This document shows, in pieces, positions 14,403 through 22,138 of a stretch of 22,198 nt of DNA. A program made the translations under genes and the position numbers. Under the pieces are notes generated by a model, which did not search any database, was not told where the DNA came from, and saw only the letters and a list, made by a program, of their open reading frames with translations. Source of the stretch: Lachnospiraceae bacterium UBA7026. GTDB lineage: Bacteria > Bacillota > Clostridia > Lachnospirales > Lachnospiraceae. Where the stretch lies: contig DLBH01000019.1 in NCBI GenBank assembly GCA_002494165.1, forward strand, positions 1 through 22,198. The letters run 5' to 3'. The stretch's first letter is position 1. Each line of letters begins with the position of its first letter.

Positions 14403-15986
14403 TTAGAAGATGCCCAGCAGCTCACTGTAAGCAGTCAGGGCGCCGTCGGTATCCTTGGCAAGAACCTTCTTGGCCAGGAGCTTACCAAGCTGTACGCCTT
14501 CCTGGTCGAAGCTGTTTACATTCCAGGTAAAGCCCTGGAACATGATCTTATTCTCGAAGTGGGCCAGGAGGGCTCCGAGAGCCTCAGGATTGAGCTGGTC
14601 GCCTACGATGATGCTTGACGGTCTGCTTCCTGCGAAATACTTGTTTCTGTTGTCGTCATCTTTTCCAAGGGCGAAAGCCACAATCTGGGCTGCCACGTTG
14701 GCAGACAGCTTCTGCTGGCTGGTGCTTCCCTCGATGACAACATCATTCTCCATCTGGTTGTTCTTGAAGCCTACGAACTGCAGGGGAACAATTCCTGTGC
14801 CCTGGTGGAGCAGCTGGTAGAAGGAATGCTGTCCATTGGTTCCTGGCTCGCCGAAGATGATCGGACCTGTCTGGTAATCAATTTCCTCACCAAAACGGTT
14901 GACACTCTTACCATTGGACTCCATATCCATCTGCTGCAGGTGGGCCGGGAAACGGCTCAGAGCCTGGGAATAAGGCAGAACAGCTGTGGTATTATAGCCG
15001 AGGAAGTTCCGCTCATAAACACCGATCAGGGCATCGAGCATGGCCGGGTTCTTGCGGATATCCGCATTCTTGGCAAGGATGTCTTCAGCTCCGGCACCGG
15101 CCATAATGCGGTCAAAGATCTCCGGGCCAAAGGCCAGGGAGAGGATAGCACCGCCCACCGGTGAGGAGGAGGAGAATCTTCCGCCGATAAAGTCATCCAT
15201 GTAGAAGGAGTCTAAGTAAGCCGGATTGTTGGCCAAAGGAGATGTGGCGGAGGTAACTGCCAGCATATGCTTAGACGGATTCAATCCAGCCTTCTCCAGG
15301 GCATCCTTGACAAAGGCTTCATTGGTCAGAGTCTCTAAAGTTGTTCCGGACTTGGATACTACAATGAAAAGGGAATGAGCCACGTCAATATTGGCCAGGA
15401 CTGCGGAAGCGTCGTCCGGGTCTACGTTACTGATGAATTTGGCTTCCATCTTGAGGGTATTATTCACCTTGGCCCAGTTCTCCAGAGCCAGATATAAGGC
15501 GCGGGGGCCCAGGTCGCTGCCGCCGATACCGATCTGAACGGCTGTGGTGAACTTCTCGCCTGCCTCGTTCACGATCTCACCTGCGTGAACCTTGTTGGCA
15601 AACTCTGCTGCCCTTGCCTGCTGAGCCAGGTAGAAGTCTCTCTTATTCTCACCGTTCACTACAACGTCGTCGCCCAGCTGGCCACGGCAGAGCTGGTGAA
15701 GAACCAGACGCTTCTCACCTGTGTTGATGATATCTCCATTATATAAAGCTGCATATTTCTCTGTTAAAGCCGCCTCGTCAGCCAGCTCCTGTAAAAGGTC
15801 AAGCAGCTCATCGTTTACCTGCTTGGACGCATAGCTGTAAACCATACCGCTGGACATAGGAACCTTGTATTCGGCAACACGCTTTGCCCCGTTCTCGCCT
15901 GCCATAGCTTCCTTAACGTCTACCGGTGTACCAAATTCTGCCAGTTTTTTGTAAGTTGCTAACTTACTGAAATTTTTCCATTCCAT
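14403..15986 (-). CDS. pgi: Glucose-6-phosphate isomerase
   Basis: Cytosolic glycolytic enzyme interconverting glucose-6-phosphate and fructose-6-phosphate. The 527-residue length is usual for the long bacterial form. Signature elements: IGIGGSDLGPRA, VVSKSGTTLETL (phosphate binding), GEPGTNGQHSFYQLLHQGT (catalytic Glu and His) and NSFDQEGVQLGK with the terminal catalytic Lys. The start at 15986 is preceded by AGGAGG 8-9 bases upstream and a sigma-A promoter at 16087-16115. It appears to be transcribed alone. A link to the radical enzyme genes is only that both feed hexose phosphates into glycolysis. Confidence 0.97.
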   Translation of the reverse strand: MEWKNFSKLATYKKLAEFGTPVDVKEAMAGENGAKRVAEYKVPMSSGMVYSYASKQVNDELLDLLQELADEAALTEKYAALYNGDIINTGEKRLVLHQLCRGQLGDDVVVNGENKRDFYLAQQARAAEFANKVHAGEIVNEAGEKFTTAVQIGIGGSDLGPRALYLALENWAKVNNTLKMEAKFISNVDPDDASAVLANIDVAHSLFIVVSKSGTTLETLTNEAFVKDALEKAGLNPSKHMLAVTSATSPLANNPAYLDSFYMDDFIGGRFSSSSPVGGAILSLAFGPEIFDRIMAGAGAEDILAKNADIRKNPAMLDALIGVYERNFLGYNTTAVLPYSQALSRFPAHLQQMDMESNGKSVNRFGEEIDYQTGPIIFGEPGTNGQHSFYQLLHQGTGIVPLQFVGFKNNQMENDVVIEGSTSQQKLSANVAAQIVAFALGKDDDNRNKYFAGSRPSSIIVGDQLNPEALGALLAHFENKIMFQGFTWNVNSFDQEGVQLGKLLAKKVLAKDTDGALTAYSELLGIF

Positions 15987-16086
15987 TACAAATTCCTCCT
16001 GATTGTTAATTGGTTAGTTTGTTATTCCAGTGATCTGCTACAATCACATGTATTAATTTGTACAGTCAAAAAAATATTCCTTCTTA

Positions 16087-16115
16087 ATTATACTAAAACA
16101 AAATATTTTTTTCAA
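16087..16115 (-). promoter_or_regulatory. Sigma-A promoter for pgi
   Basis: On the minus strand, TTGAAA (complement of 16110-16115), a 17-bp A/T-rich spacer and a perfect TATAAT (complement of 16087-16092). The start point near 16080 gives a leader of about 94 nt. Confidence 0.75.
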
Positions 16116-16194
16116 TGTTTTCAGTCAATATATACAAGGTCCCCAGGACCATTTCTTCTTACAATATCATTACGGGTCAAAAAATATTTCATCA

Positions 16195-16246
16195 AAACAA
16201 AAAAACAGCCCCGGTAAACAAAGCTATACTCTGCTTCCGGGACTGG
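16195..16246 (-). terminator. Terminator after the adenylation-carrier-condensation gene
   Basis: On the minus strand, CCAGTCCCGG...CCGGGGCTG followed by TTTTTTT. The paired arms are CCGGG (16237-16241) with CCCGG (16210-16214) and CTG (16243-16245) with CAG (16206-16208). The plus strand also ends in GGTTTTT, so it may be bidirectional. A second hairpin (GACAG/CTGTC plus CCTTT/AAAGG, 16262-16304) lies between it and the gene. Confidence 0.7.
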
Positions 16247-16336
16247 TTTTTGATCAGATCAGACAGCCTTTTTTCTGTATTATCTAGTTGTCAAAGGCTC
16301 TGTCAGGTTTATCTTTCCAGGCCATCCTGGTCTACC

Positions 16337-19300
16337 CTATTCTTCGCTCATGATATTGACTACGGCCGGAACCATGTCCTGGCCACATTTTTCACCGGCG
16401 TAATTCCGGATCATGTTGATGAAGGAATCCTGGGCTGTATGGACGTTCATCTCCAGCTTCATTTCATTTAAGTTCCTGTCATAGACCAGGCTTCCCTCGG
16501 CCTGTCCCACCTGGGGGATCATGCCAAGAACCTGTTCCAGCTGGCCCAGGTCATAGTAACGGCGGCCTAAATGACCATCTGTCAGGACTGTTCTTCCGCT
16601 GTTCTCCAGGAAGTCGATCTCCCCATTGAGCATGATTCTGGCCTCAAGGCCGGTATCATAGAGGGTAGTGTCATCCCTGAAAGGATTATTGACCGTATCT
16701 TTAACTCCTGCAGGTTCCCTGTCCATAATATAGAGACGACCCCAGGCGCCGTAAGGCTTCCTTGCATAGCGGTCATCCAGGACATAGGCCTTGATCTTCT
16801 CATCATCGGCGGCATCCGGAATCAATTCGAAACCTGCCTCCCGGTTCAGTTCACCGGCTGTCACATAGTAGTGCTTGGGGAAGGCTTTCTCGGGCAGGTG
16901 CTTCTTCAGGCAGCGGGCTGACGGCTCGCTGAGCATAGCATCCACTACGCTCTCATAACAGTCAAGGAAGAGGTCCATCTGGTCTCTATCGAAACGGTTC
17001 TTCCAGAAACGCAGCTCCGTGAAATAATTAGTATCCCTTGCCATTACCTGCATATGGAAAGGCAGGGAGTCAAGCTGCAGGTGGATGGGCTTGGCCGGCA
17101 GTCCTCCGATCTCGTGGATATTGATGATATCTCCCTGATACTGGAAGAACATCTCACCCTCTCTCGGTACGGATATCGGACAGCGCATGGTGTCCATGAC
17201 CTGCTTACCAATCCTCTTTAAGTAGGCGATAGTGGTCTCATGGGGCACTGTAATGGTTCTTACAAAATAAGTCTTAAAGAGCGGGCCTGCCAGCCTTCTC
17301 CAGCTTCCGTTGGTCCGGCCGCTGTGGATGGAACTGGTAAAGAGGTCCTTCTCATTGCTGAAGATTCCTACCGTATAGTTGAAGGCAGTCAGGAAAAGGA
17401 CATTTTCAGAAATACCATTTTCCCGGCAGAAATACTTGACCTTCAGCATGGTCAGCTTGTCAAAATCCTTGCGGATGGCATCCTGGTCAGCATGGTTGAG
17501 GTTCTGCTTGCCCTTCTTGTTGAGGACGCTGCGGTTTAAGCGGCTGCCGTTTAAGAGACTGTCATAATAGTCTGTGGTCTCTTTTCTGGCTCCTGCTTCA
17601 ATAGCTGCCCTCTCATCAAGAATGTAATCGTAGAAAGTATACTTCTCCTCCTGGATGGGCAGACCCTGGTAAGCCTTGCTGACATCCTCTAAAAGAATGT
17701 TCATGGTGATGCCGTCACCCATGATGTGGGCCACATCAAAGAGCAGGTACTTGCCTTCCTCTGTCTCATAGATGGCGATATGGTAGAGCCGGTCATCCTC
17801 GGTATACTTAAAGGGTACCAGGATCTTCTCCTTCTCTTCCTGCCACTGGGCCTCTGTCAGCTTGATGATGGGCACATCCACCTCATCCTCATCCCTGCGG
17901 TGGAGCCAGAGGATATGTTTCTCATCGGGCTTGATGATACCTTTGACACCGGGATGGGCGTTAATGACTGTCTTAATGGCCTCCTGAAGGCGCTCAAGGT
18001 CAGTCTTTTCATGGAGGGCAAAGGTAAAGGGCAGGTTACCGGTAGTATTACCCTTGATGATGTAACCAAAATACATCTGCATGCTGGTCAGAGGATAGAC
18101 CTCCAGCTTTTCGTGAACCACTTGCTCCTGGTCTTCCAAGGACCGGAGCAGGGCCTCCAGCTCCCGGATCGTCCTGTGGCTGGCAAGATCATTATAGGAG
18201 ATAACCTTCTTTGTTCTGGCCTCAATCTCTTCTATAAGAAGGATGGAACTCATGGAATCCATACCACACTCATTCAGGTTGTCATCTACACCAAATTTGT
18301 CATTGCCAAGGATCTCGGAAATAATATCGTAAAGAGTCTGCTGCAGTTCATTCTCAGGCTTTTTCTTATCCTGCTCCCTGCGCTGGGCTTCTTTCTTCTC
18401 TGTAAATACGGCATCTCTCAGAATCTTTCTGGAGGACGTCTTCTTAAAGGGATTCTGACGGACCTTGACAGAGGCAATCCTGGAATAGGTAGGCATATCC
18501 TCATTGTGGCCGTCCACGATGGTCTGGACCGCTCCTTCAATATCCTTAATGCCATTGGCTGAAGCGTACTCATAGTTGGGATATACTTCCGCCAGGATCT
18601 TCTCATCCTCGGCGTAAACCATGATATCTGAAATCAGCACATCAGAATCGAACAGGTTCTCGATGGCCTCCGGGGAAACATTTTCCCCGTTGCTTAAGAT
18701 GATCAGGTTCTTTTTACGTCCTGTGAGGAACACGAATCCATCTTCGTCAATGTAGCAGAGGTCTCCGGTCTTCAGATATCCGTCTTCAGTGAAGGCTTCT
18801 GCCGTTCTCTCTTCATCATTGTAGTAACCCATCATGACATTGGGTCCCTTTACCTGCAGCTCACCATCCTGGACACGGGCATCCACGCCCCGGACTACAT
18901 AGCCTACAGAAGAAAGCTTCTCATCCCAGCCATAGTCCGGCACTGCCAGCTTGGGACTACACTCTGTCATACCGTAGCCCTGGCCGACTGTGATGGAATA
19001 AGCCTTAAGACTCTCTGCCAGCTCCGGTGCCAGGTAGCCGCCGCCACCGGTCAGCTTATACATATTCTTACCGAGAACCTCTTCCCTGACCTCATCCTTG
19101 CTGAGACCCGGATTACGCTTCTCCGTCACCTGCAGCCTGCTGTTGATGGCCTTCAGTACCATGGGAACCGACCTCATATAGTGGGGCTGGAAAAGGGTTA
19201 AGCTGTGGAAGAGCTTCTTCATATCATTGAGCAGGCAGAAGGTACAGCCGTACCTCATCACCATGAGGATCTCATTGATACAGAAAACATGGTTGATGGG

Positions 19301-20014
19301 CAGGGCTCCCAAAGCGATCTCGTTGAATCTGTCACCGAACTCATCGTTACAGAAGACATTGGATACCAGGTTTCTGTGAGACAGCATAACGCCCTTGGAA
19401 AGTCCTGTGGTTCCCGATGTATAGATGATCAGGGCACACTGGTCTTCCTTAGCTTCCGGTGTGAAGTCCACTCCCTCGTAAGTATCCTGGATGCTGCCTG
19501 CGGAAGCCTCCTTTTTCATCCTCTGCAGGCAAATATATTCCTTGACACCAGGACAGTTATCCTGCATGTAGGAGATCTGGGAACCGTACTCCCAGTCATA
19601 AAATACTACATCGGTATCGGCCCGGTTGATGGTATCCGCCATAACCGGATTGGCCAGCTGGACATCAAGGGGAATGGATACACCGCCGGCTCCCGTAATA
19701 CCAAAAAGAACTGCCAGGTAGGTGTAACCCTTCTGGCCTACCAGGCTAACCCGTACCGGATGGCCCAGCTCCTGGCTTTTATCCTTAGCCCATGCGGCAA
19801 AGGCCTTAGCAGCCTGGGCATACTGGGCATAACTCTTCTCATAAACTACGTCATCTCTCTCATAGCGTAAAAATACCTTGTCGCCGAATAATTCCCCGGC
19901 CTTCTGGGTAATATCATATACTGTCTTTACATCTTCTGCATGAATCTCCGGATTGCCCAGGTCATTATAAACGATATGGTCTCTGCTGATTGTTCCTTTT
20001 ACTTTTTCCATCAT
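16337..20014 (-). CDS. NRPS-like adenylation-carrier-condensation protein with C-terminal adenylation-domain remnant
   Basis: A 1225-residue cytosolic multidomain synthetase. Residues 1-535 are an AMP-forming adenylation/acyl ligase domain: YTSGTTGLSKG (198-208), GYGMTE (346-351), TGDLCYIDEDGFVFLTGRKK and the catalytic lysine K530 (SSRKILR). Residues about 555-625 are a carrier domain with the phosphopantetheine serine S587 in GMDSMSS. Residues about 635-1055 are a condensation/acyltransferase domain with H763-IMG-D767-G, matching HHxxxDG although the first His is Ala. Residues about 1065-1200 resemble the C-terminal part of a second adenylation domain (YVLDD at 1077, LYDTGLEARI near 1119). 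The start is the ATG at 20014, 6 bases after AGGAGG; a frame 56 codons longer lacks a comparable site. There is no reductase or thioesterase. The product is unknown; acylation of a free amine or alcohol is my inference. An Sfp-type transferase is nearby. Confidence 0.9.
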   Translation of the reverse strand: MMEKVKGTISRDHIVYNDLGNPEIHAEDVKTVYDITQKAGELFGDKVFLRYERDDVVYEKSYAQYAQAAKAFAAWAKDKSQELGHPVRVSLVGQKGYTYLAVLFGITGAGGVSIPLDVQLANPVMADTINRADTDVVFYDWEYGSQISYMQDNCPGVKEYICLQRMKKEASAGSIQDTYEGVDFTPEAKEDQCALIIYTSGTTGLSKGVMLSHRNLVSNVFCNDEFGDRFNEIALGALPINHVFCINEILMVMRYGCTFCLLNDMKKLFHSLTLFQPHYMRSVPMVLKAINSRLQVTEKRNPGLSKDEVREEVLGKNMYKLTGGGGYLAPELAESLKAYSITVGQGYGMTECSPKLAVPDYGWDEKLSSVGYVVRGVDARVQDGELQVKGPNVMMGYYNDEERTAEAFTEDGYLKTGDLCYIDEDGFVFLTGRKKNLIILSNGENVSPEAIENLFDSDVLISDIMVYAEDEKILAEVYPNYEYASANGIKDIEGAVQTIVDGHNEDMPTYSRIASVKVRQNPFKKTSSRKILRDAVFTEKKEAQRREQDKKKPENELQQTLYDIISEILGNDKFGVDDNLNECGMDSMSSILLIEEIEARTKKVISYNDLASHRTIRELEALLRSLEDQEQVVHEKLEVYPLTSMQMYFGYIIKGNTTGNLPFTFALHEKTDLERLQEAIKTVINAHPGVKGIIKPDEKHILWLHRRDEDEVDVPIIKLTEAQWQEEKEKILVPFKYTEDDRLYHIAIYETEEGKYLLFDVAHIMGDGITMNILLEDVSKAYQGLPIQEEKYTFYDYILDERAAIEAGARKETTDYYDSLLNGSRLNRSVLNKKGKQNLNHADQDAIRKDFDKLTMLKVKYFCRENGISENVLFLTAFNYTVGIFSNEKDLFTSSIHSGRTNGSWRRLAGPLFKTYFVRTITVPHETTIAYLKRIGKQVMDTMRCPISVPREGEMFFQYQGDIINIHEIGGLPAKPIHLQLDSLPFHMQVMARDTNYFTELRFWKNRFDRDQMDLFLDCYESVVDAMLSEPSARCLKKHLPEKAFPKHYYVTAGELNREAGFELIPDAADDEKIKAYVLDDRYARKPYGAWGRLYIMDREPAGVKDTVNNPFRDDTTLYDTGLEARIMLNGEIDFLENSGRTVLTDGHLGRRYYDLGQLEQVLGMIPQVGQAEGSLVYDRNLNEMKLEMNVHTAQDSFINMIRNYAGEKCGQDMVPAVVNIMSEE

Positions 20015-20292
20015 AAAAAACCTCCTGATTTCTCGATAAAAATTACCAAGTCTGAATATCAGAGTTGTAAAGCACGAATCCTGCAATTGGATCCGCCTGG
20101 GTGTCAGACGGCAACTTCCACTGTCTTTCCTGGCTGATGTCATCTTGCCTGCAGCTGACTTTTTCTTTCTGTCATTTTTCACAAATCGTTGCCTAAACCC
20201 GGGATATGAGAATCCCTGCTTTAATCATAAACATGATTTGTATTGTTAGATAGCAATAATACATTTTATTTATGATTTTTTGCAAAAATAAA

Positions 20293-20310
20293 ACGTTGAT
20301 TTATCAACAT
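20293..20310 (-). promoter_or_regulatory. Operator 2: palindrome over the transcription start
   Basis: Minus-strand sequence ATGTTGATAAATCAACGT, an 18-bp dyad with arms GTTGAT/ATCAAC. It begins 5 bases downstream of the -10 box and covers about -1 to +17. Confidence 0.75.
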
Positions 20311-20315
20311 TTGGG

Positions 20316-20344
20316 ATTCTAGCACCATGATGTTGATTTGTCAA
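20316..20344 (-). promoter_or_regulatory. Strong sigma-A promoter of the synthetase gene
   Basis: On the minus strand, a perfect TTGACA (complement of 20339-20344), a 17-bp spacer and TAGAAT (complement of 20316-20321) preceded by TGC, an extended -10. The start point is near 20309. The -35 box is embedded in operator 1. Confidence 0.85.
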
Positions 20345-20347
20345 CGT
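20330..20347 (-). promoter_or_regulatory. Operator 1: palindrome over the -35 box
   Basis: Minus-strand sequence ACGTTGACAAATCAACAT, the near-exact partner of operator 2; the centres are 37 bp apart. It contains the -35 TTGACA, so a bound protein would block polymerase directly. Confidence 0.75.
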
Positions 20348-20374
20348 TTATTTTAAAAATTTTTTTATTTCCTT

Positions 20375-20412
20375 AAAAAAGGTTATCCGGCAAGGTCTTT
20401 ACCGGATACCTT
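20375..20412 (-). terminator. Intrinsic terminator of the response-regulator unit
   Basis: On the minus strand, AAGGTATCCGG pairs with CCGGATAACCTT (20402-20412 with 20379-20390, one bulged base), followed by TTTTTT. Loop about 11 nt. This cleanly separates the response-regulator unit from the synthetase promoter. Confidence 0.8.
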
Positions 20413-20502
20413 CGTTCTTTTCATAAAGAAGAATCATTTTATAAGATCACCGGCCGGCCAAGAAGCTGCCTGCAGATCTTTTTCAGCTTCCGCACCACTT
20501 TT

Positions 20503-21009
20503 TCAGGCAAAGGGGTGGTCTTCCTTGTAATAAATGCCCATATCCAGCCTGGCCGTATCCTGATTATCGCGCATAACCTGCAGGATCAGATTCTGGACAA
20601 AACTCTGGGTCACACCAAACTGAGGGTCCCGGTTTAAAAGGCGCTTCAATTCCAGATATTTCCCATTTAAGCTGGCATTGACCACCCGGGCCGGTATGGT
20701 AAAGTTTTCACCGCCCTTAAAATTATACTTTTTCCTCAGGGTAATATTCTTTTTCACCTTGTCTTCTTTAGGCTCCGCGTCCCCAGAATATTTTTCCGGC
20801 TGGAAACCCGGGTTACTGCTTCCCGAATCCTGTGTCTCCATGTCCCCATGCAGCTTCCTTCTCGATGAGAACAGCAGATTCGTCTTCTGGTCACGGAGAT
20901 GGATCTCATATTCCTCACCTTCATTTTCCTCAATGTAATCACTGAGATTATGGACACTGTAGGAAGGGTCTTCCATATATTTAATCAGGGCATCTGCAAA
21001 GGCTAACAT
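20503..21009 (-). CDS. Hypothetical protein, 168 aa, downstream part of an interrupted membrane-anchored frame
   Basis: Not recognised. The polypeptide is hydrophilic, with an acidic first half (around YIEENEGEEYEIHLRD), a Ser/Lys/Glu-rich linker (about 60-88) and a second half containing FTIPARVVNASLNGKY. The first third resembles the extracytoplasmic loop that follows the first membrane helix in many sensor kinases. It has no HAMP, histidine phosphotransfer or ATPase domain. The ATG at 21009 has AAAGG 6 bases upstream, so re-initiation is possible. The same frame continues upstream, through one TAA, into a transmembrane segment. Confidence 0.5.
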   Translation of the reverse strand: MLAFADALIKYMEDPSYSVHNLSDYIEENEGEEYEIHLRDQKTNLLFSSRRKLHGDMETQDSGSSNPGFQPEKYSGDAEPKEDKVKKNITLRKKYNFKGGENFTIPARVVNASLNGKYLELKRLLNRDPQFGVTQSFVQNLILQVMRDNQDTARLDMGIYYKEDHPFA

Positions 21010-21138
21010 CCTGGACCTTTCATAGCTGATAAAAATATTCCTCTCTTATTGAAAATACAGAGGAATAAAAATAAAGGTCAGACAGGCTATACATATAATG
21101 ATACAGAAGGCAAATTTCACTGATATTTTTTTGAACAT
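20503..21138 (-). pseudogene. Truncated sensor-like gene with in-frame stop, partner position to the response regulator
   Basis: An ATG at 21138, 14 bp after the response-regulator stop and with AAGGGA upstream, opens a frame encoding MFKKISVKFAFC plus a hydrophobic helix ending IFIPLYFQ. It hits TAA at 21046-21048 after 30 codons. The same frame then continues without a break into the 168-aa frame (ERNIFISYERSRM...). Position, coupling and the helix-then-hydrophilic-loop layout are those of a sensor histidine kinase N-terminus. The stop plus the complete lack of kinase domains before the terminator at 20375-20412 suggest a broken gene. A sequencing error at the TAA would restore the loop but not the kinase domain. 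Confidence 0.55.
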
Positions 21139-21152
21139 ATGTATCATTCCCT

Positions 21153-21845
21153 TCAGACTTCAAAAAAATAACCAACTCCATAGACCGATTTAATATAGGG
21201 ATAGCGGTCTGTAAGCTTTTTTCTCAACTGCTTTACAATCGTATCCACGGTTCTGTCATCCCCGAAATAGTCGACTCCCCACACACGATCCAGTATGGTA
21301 TTCCGGTCAAGGACCAGATTTTCATTACGCATAAAAAAGAGGAGGACGTCAAATTCCTTGGGCGTTGTTTCGAGAACTTTTACATCCAGGAAAACCCGGC
21401 GGCTGTCCGTATGGATGCTTAGGGCCCCGGCTCTGATTATACCCTGTTCATGGCCCTGGCTTCTCTGCAGGATGGCATGGATCTGGGCTTTCATGACACT
21501 GAGTTTAAAGGGCTTGGTGAGATATACGTCAGCACCAAGGTCAAAGCCCGTCAGCTGGTCCCACTCTGTCTCCCTGGCCGACAGCATGATTACCGGTATA
21601 AAGCTTTCCTCCCGTATCCTTCTCAATACATCAAATCCATCCAGGCCCGGCAGCATACCATCTAAGAGAATCAGGTCGATCTCTTTCTCGTGAGAGTAGA
21701 AAGATTCAAGTCCTCCGGGACCATCAAAGGCCGTGATCACCTTATAATCATGTTCAGACAGATAGTCCTCGATGGTCATCCTCAACCTCTCATCATCCTC
21801 CACCAGCAGTATTGTATAATCCTTCAAATCCTGAACCTCCGGCAT
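21153..21845 (-). CDS. OmpR/PhoB-family two-component response regulator
   Basis: A 230-residue DNA-binding regulator. The receiver domain (about 10-125) has the acidic pair E16/D17/D18 in LLVEDDERLR, phospho-acceptor D62 in LILLDGMLPG, the switch Ser in VIMLSARE and the conserved Lys in YLTKPF. A winged-helix domain follows, with TPKEFDVLLFF, VWGVDYFGDDRTVDTIVKQLRKKL and the closing IKSVYGVGYFFEV. The start at 21845 has AAGGGA 5 bases upstream. No intact kinase lies downstream; the expected position holds an interrupted sensor-like frame, so the cognate kinase may be elsewhere or lost. Targets unknown. Confidence 0.93.
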   Translation of the reverse strand: MPEVQDLKDYTILLVEDDERLRMTIEDYLSEHDYKVITAFDGPGGLESFYSHEKEIDLILLDGMLPGLDGFDVLRRIREESFIPVIMLSARETEWDQLTGFDLGADVYLTKPFKLSVMKAQIHAILQRSQGHEQGIIRAGALSIHTDSRRVFLDVKVLETTPKEFDVLLFFMRNENLVLDRNTILDRVWGVDYFGDDRTVDTIVKQLRKKLTDRYPYIKSVYGVGYFFEV

Positions 21846-22061
21846 CTCTATCCCTTCTTACTTGTCTCTTCTCCAAGGCCCCTTCCGAGAGTCTTCCTAT
21901 GATAACAACATTAATTAATAAAAACATTAATCGATTTACAAATACTATATAAAAAGAAAGTGATAAAAATTTGATACAAATTGGGAAATCTTGTATAGAT
22001 ACTGAGTAAATCCCCTGAATGAAAAATGAAAAATACTTATATAACAAAGAAGCAGGCTCCC

Positions 22062-22083
22062 ACTATACTTTTTCCAGTATAGT
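22062..22083. repeat. Perfect 8-bp inverted repeat
   Basis: ACTATACT (22062-22069) and AGTATAGT (22076-22083) around TTTTCC. It could be an operator or part of a compound terminator with the next hairpin. Confidence 0.6.
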
Positions 22084-22088
22084 AAAAG

Positions 22089-22138
22089 AAAAACCTTACC
22101 GATTCTCCAGTTTGATTCTGAAGATCAGTAAGGTTTTT
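22089..22138. terminator. Bidirectional intrinsic terminator
   Basis: AAAAACCTTAC (22089-22099) pairs with GTAAGGTTTTT (22128-22138), an 11-bp stem extended by GAT/ATC after one mismatch. Both strands end in a T run, so it can work in either direction. It probably ends a leftward gene lying beyond the window. Confidence 0.7.

Larger units (their letters stand above)
20015..20502. other. Control region and long leader of the synthetase gene
   Basis: 488 bp with no convincing gene. From right to left on the minus strand it holds the terminator of the upstream unit (20375-20412), the twin-operator promoter (20293-20347) and a leader of about 295 nt. The reading frame of the synthetase stays open through part of this leader, to 20182, but the residues are low quality and no ribosome binding site supports that start. 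Confidence 0.7.

Noticed and set aside
17726..19870. Plus-strand frames of 278 and 221 codons (17726-18562, 19205-19870)
   Set aside because: They are antisense to the synthetase, whose domain motifs are continuous on the minus strand; no family resemblance in the plus-strand products.
20015..20182. Upstream extension of the synthetase by 56 residues
   Set aside because: No ribosome binding site at 20182, the residues are basic and low-quality, and AGGAGG sits right before the ATG at 20014.
21046..21048. Stop-codon recoding of the TAA in the sensor-like frame
   Set aside because: TAA is not a usual recoding codon, I see no downstream recoding structure, and the gene lacks a kinase domain in any case.
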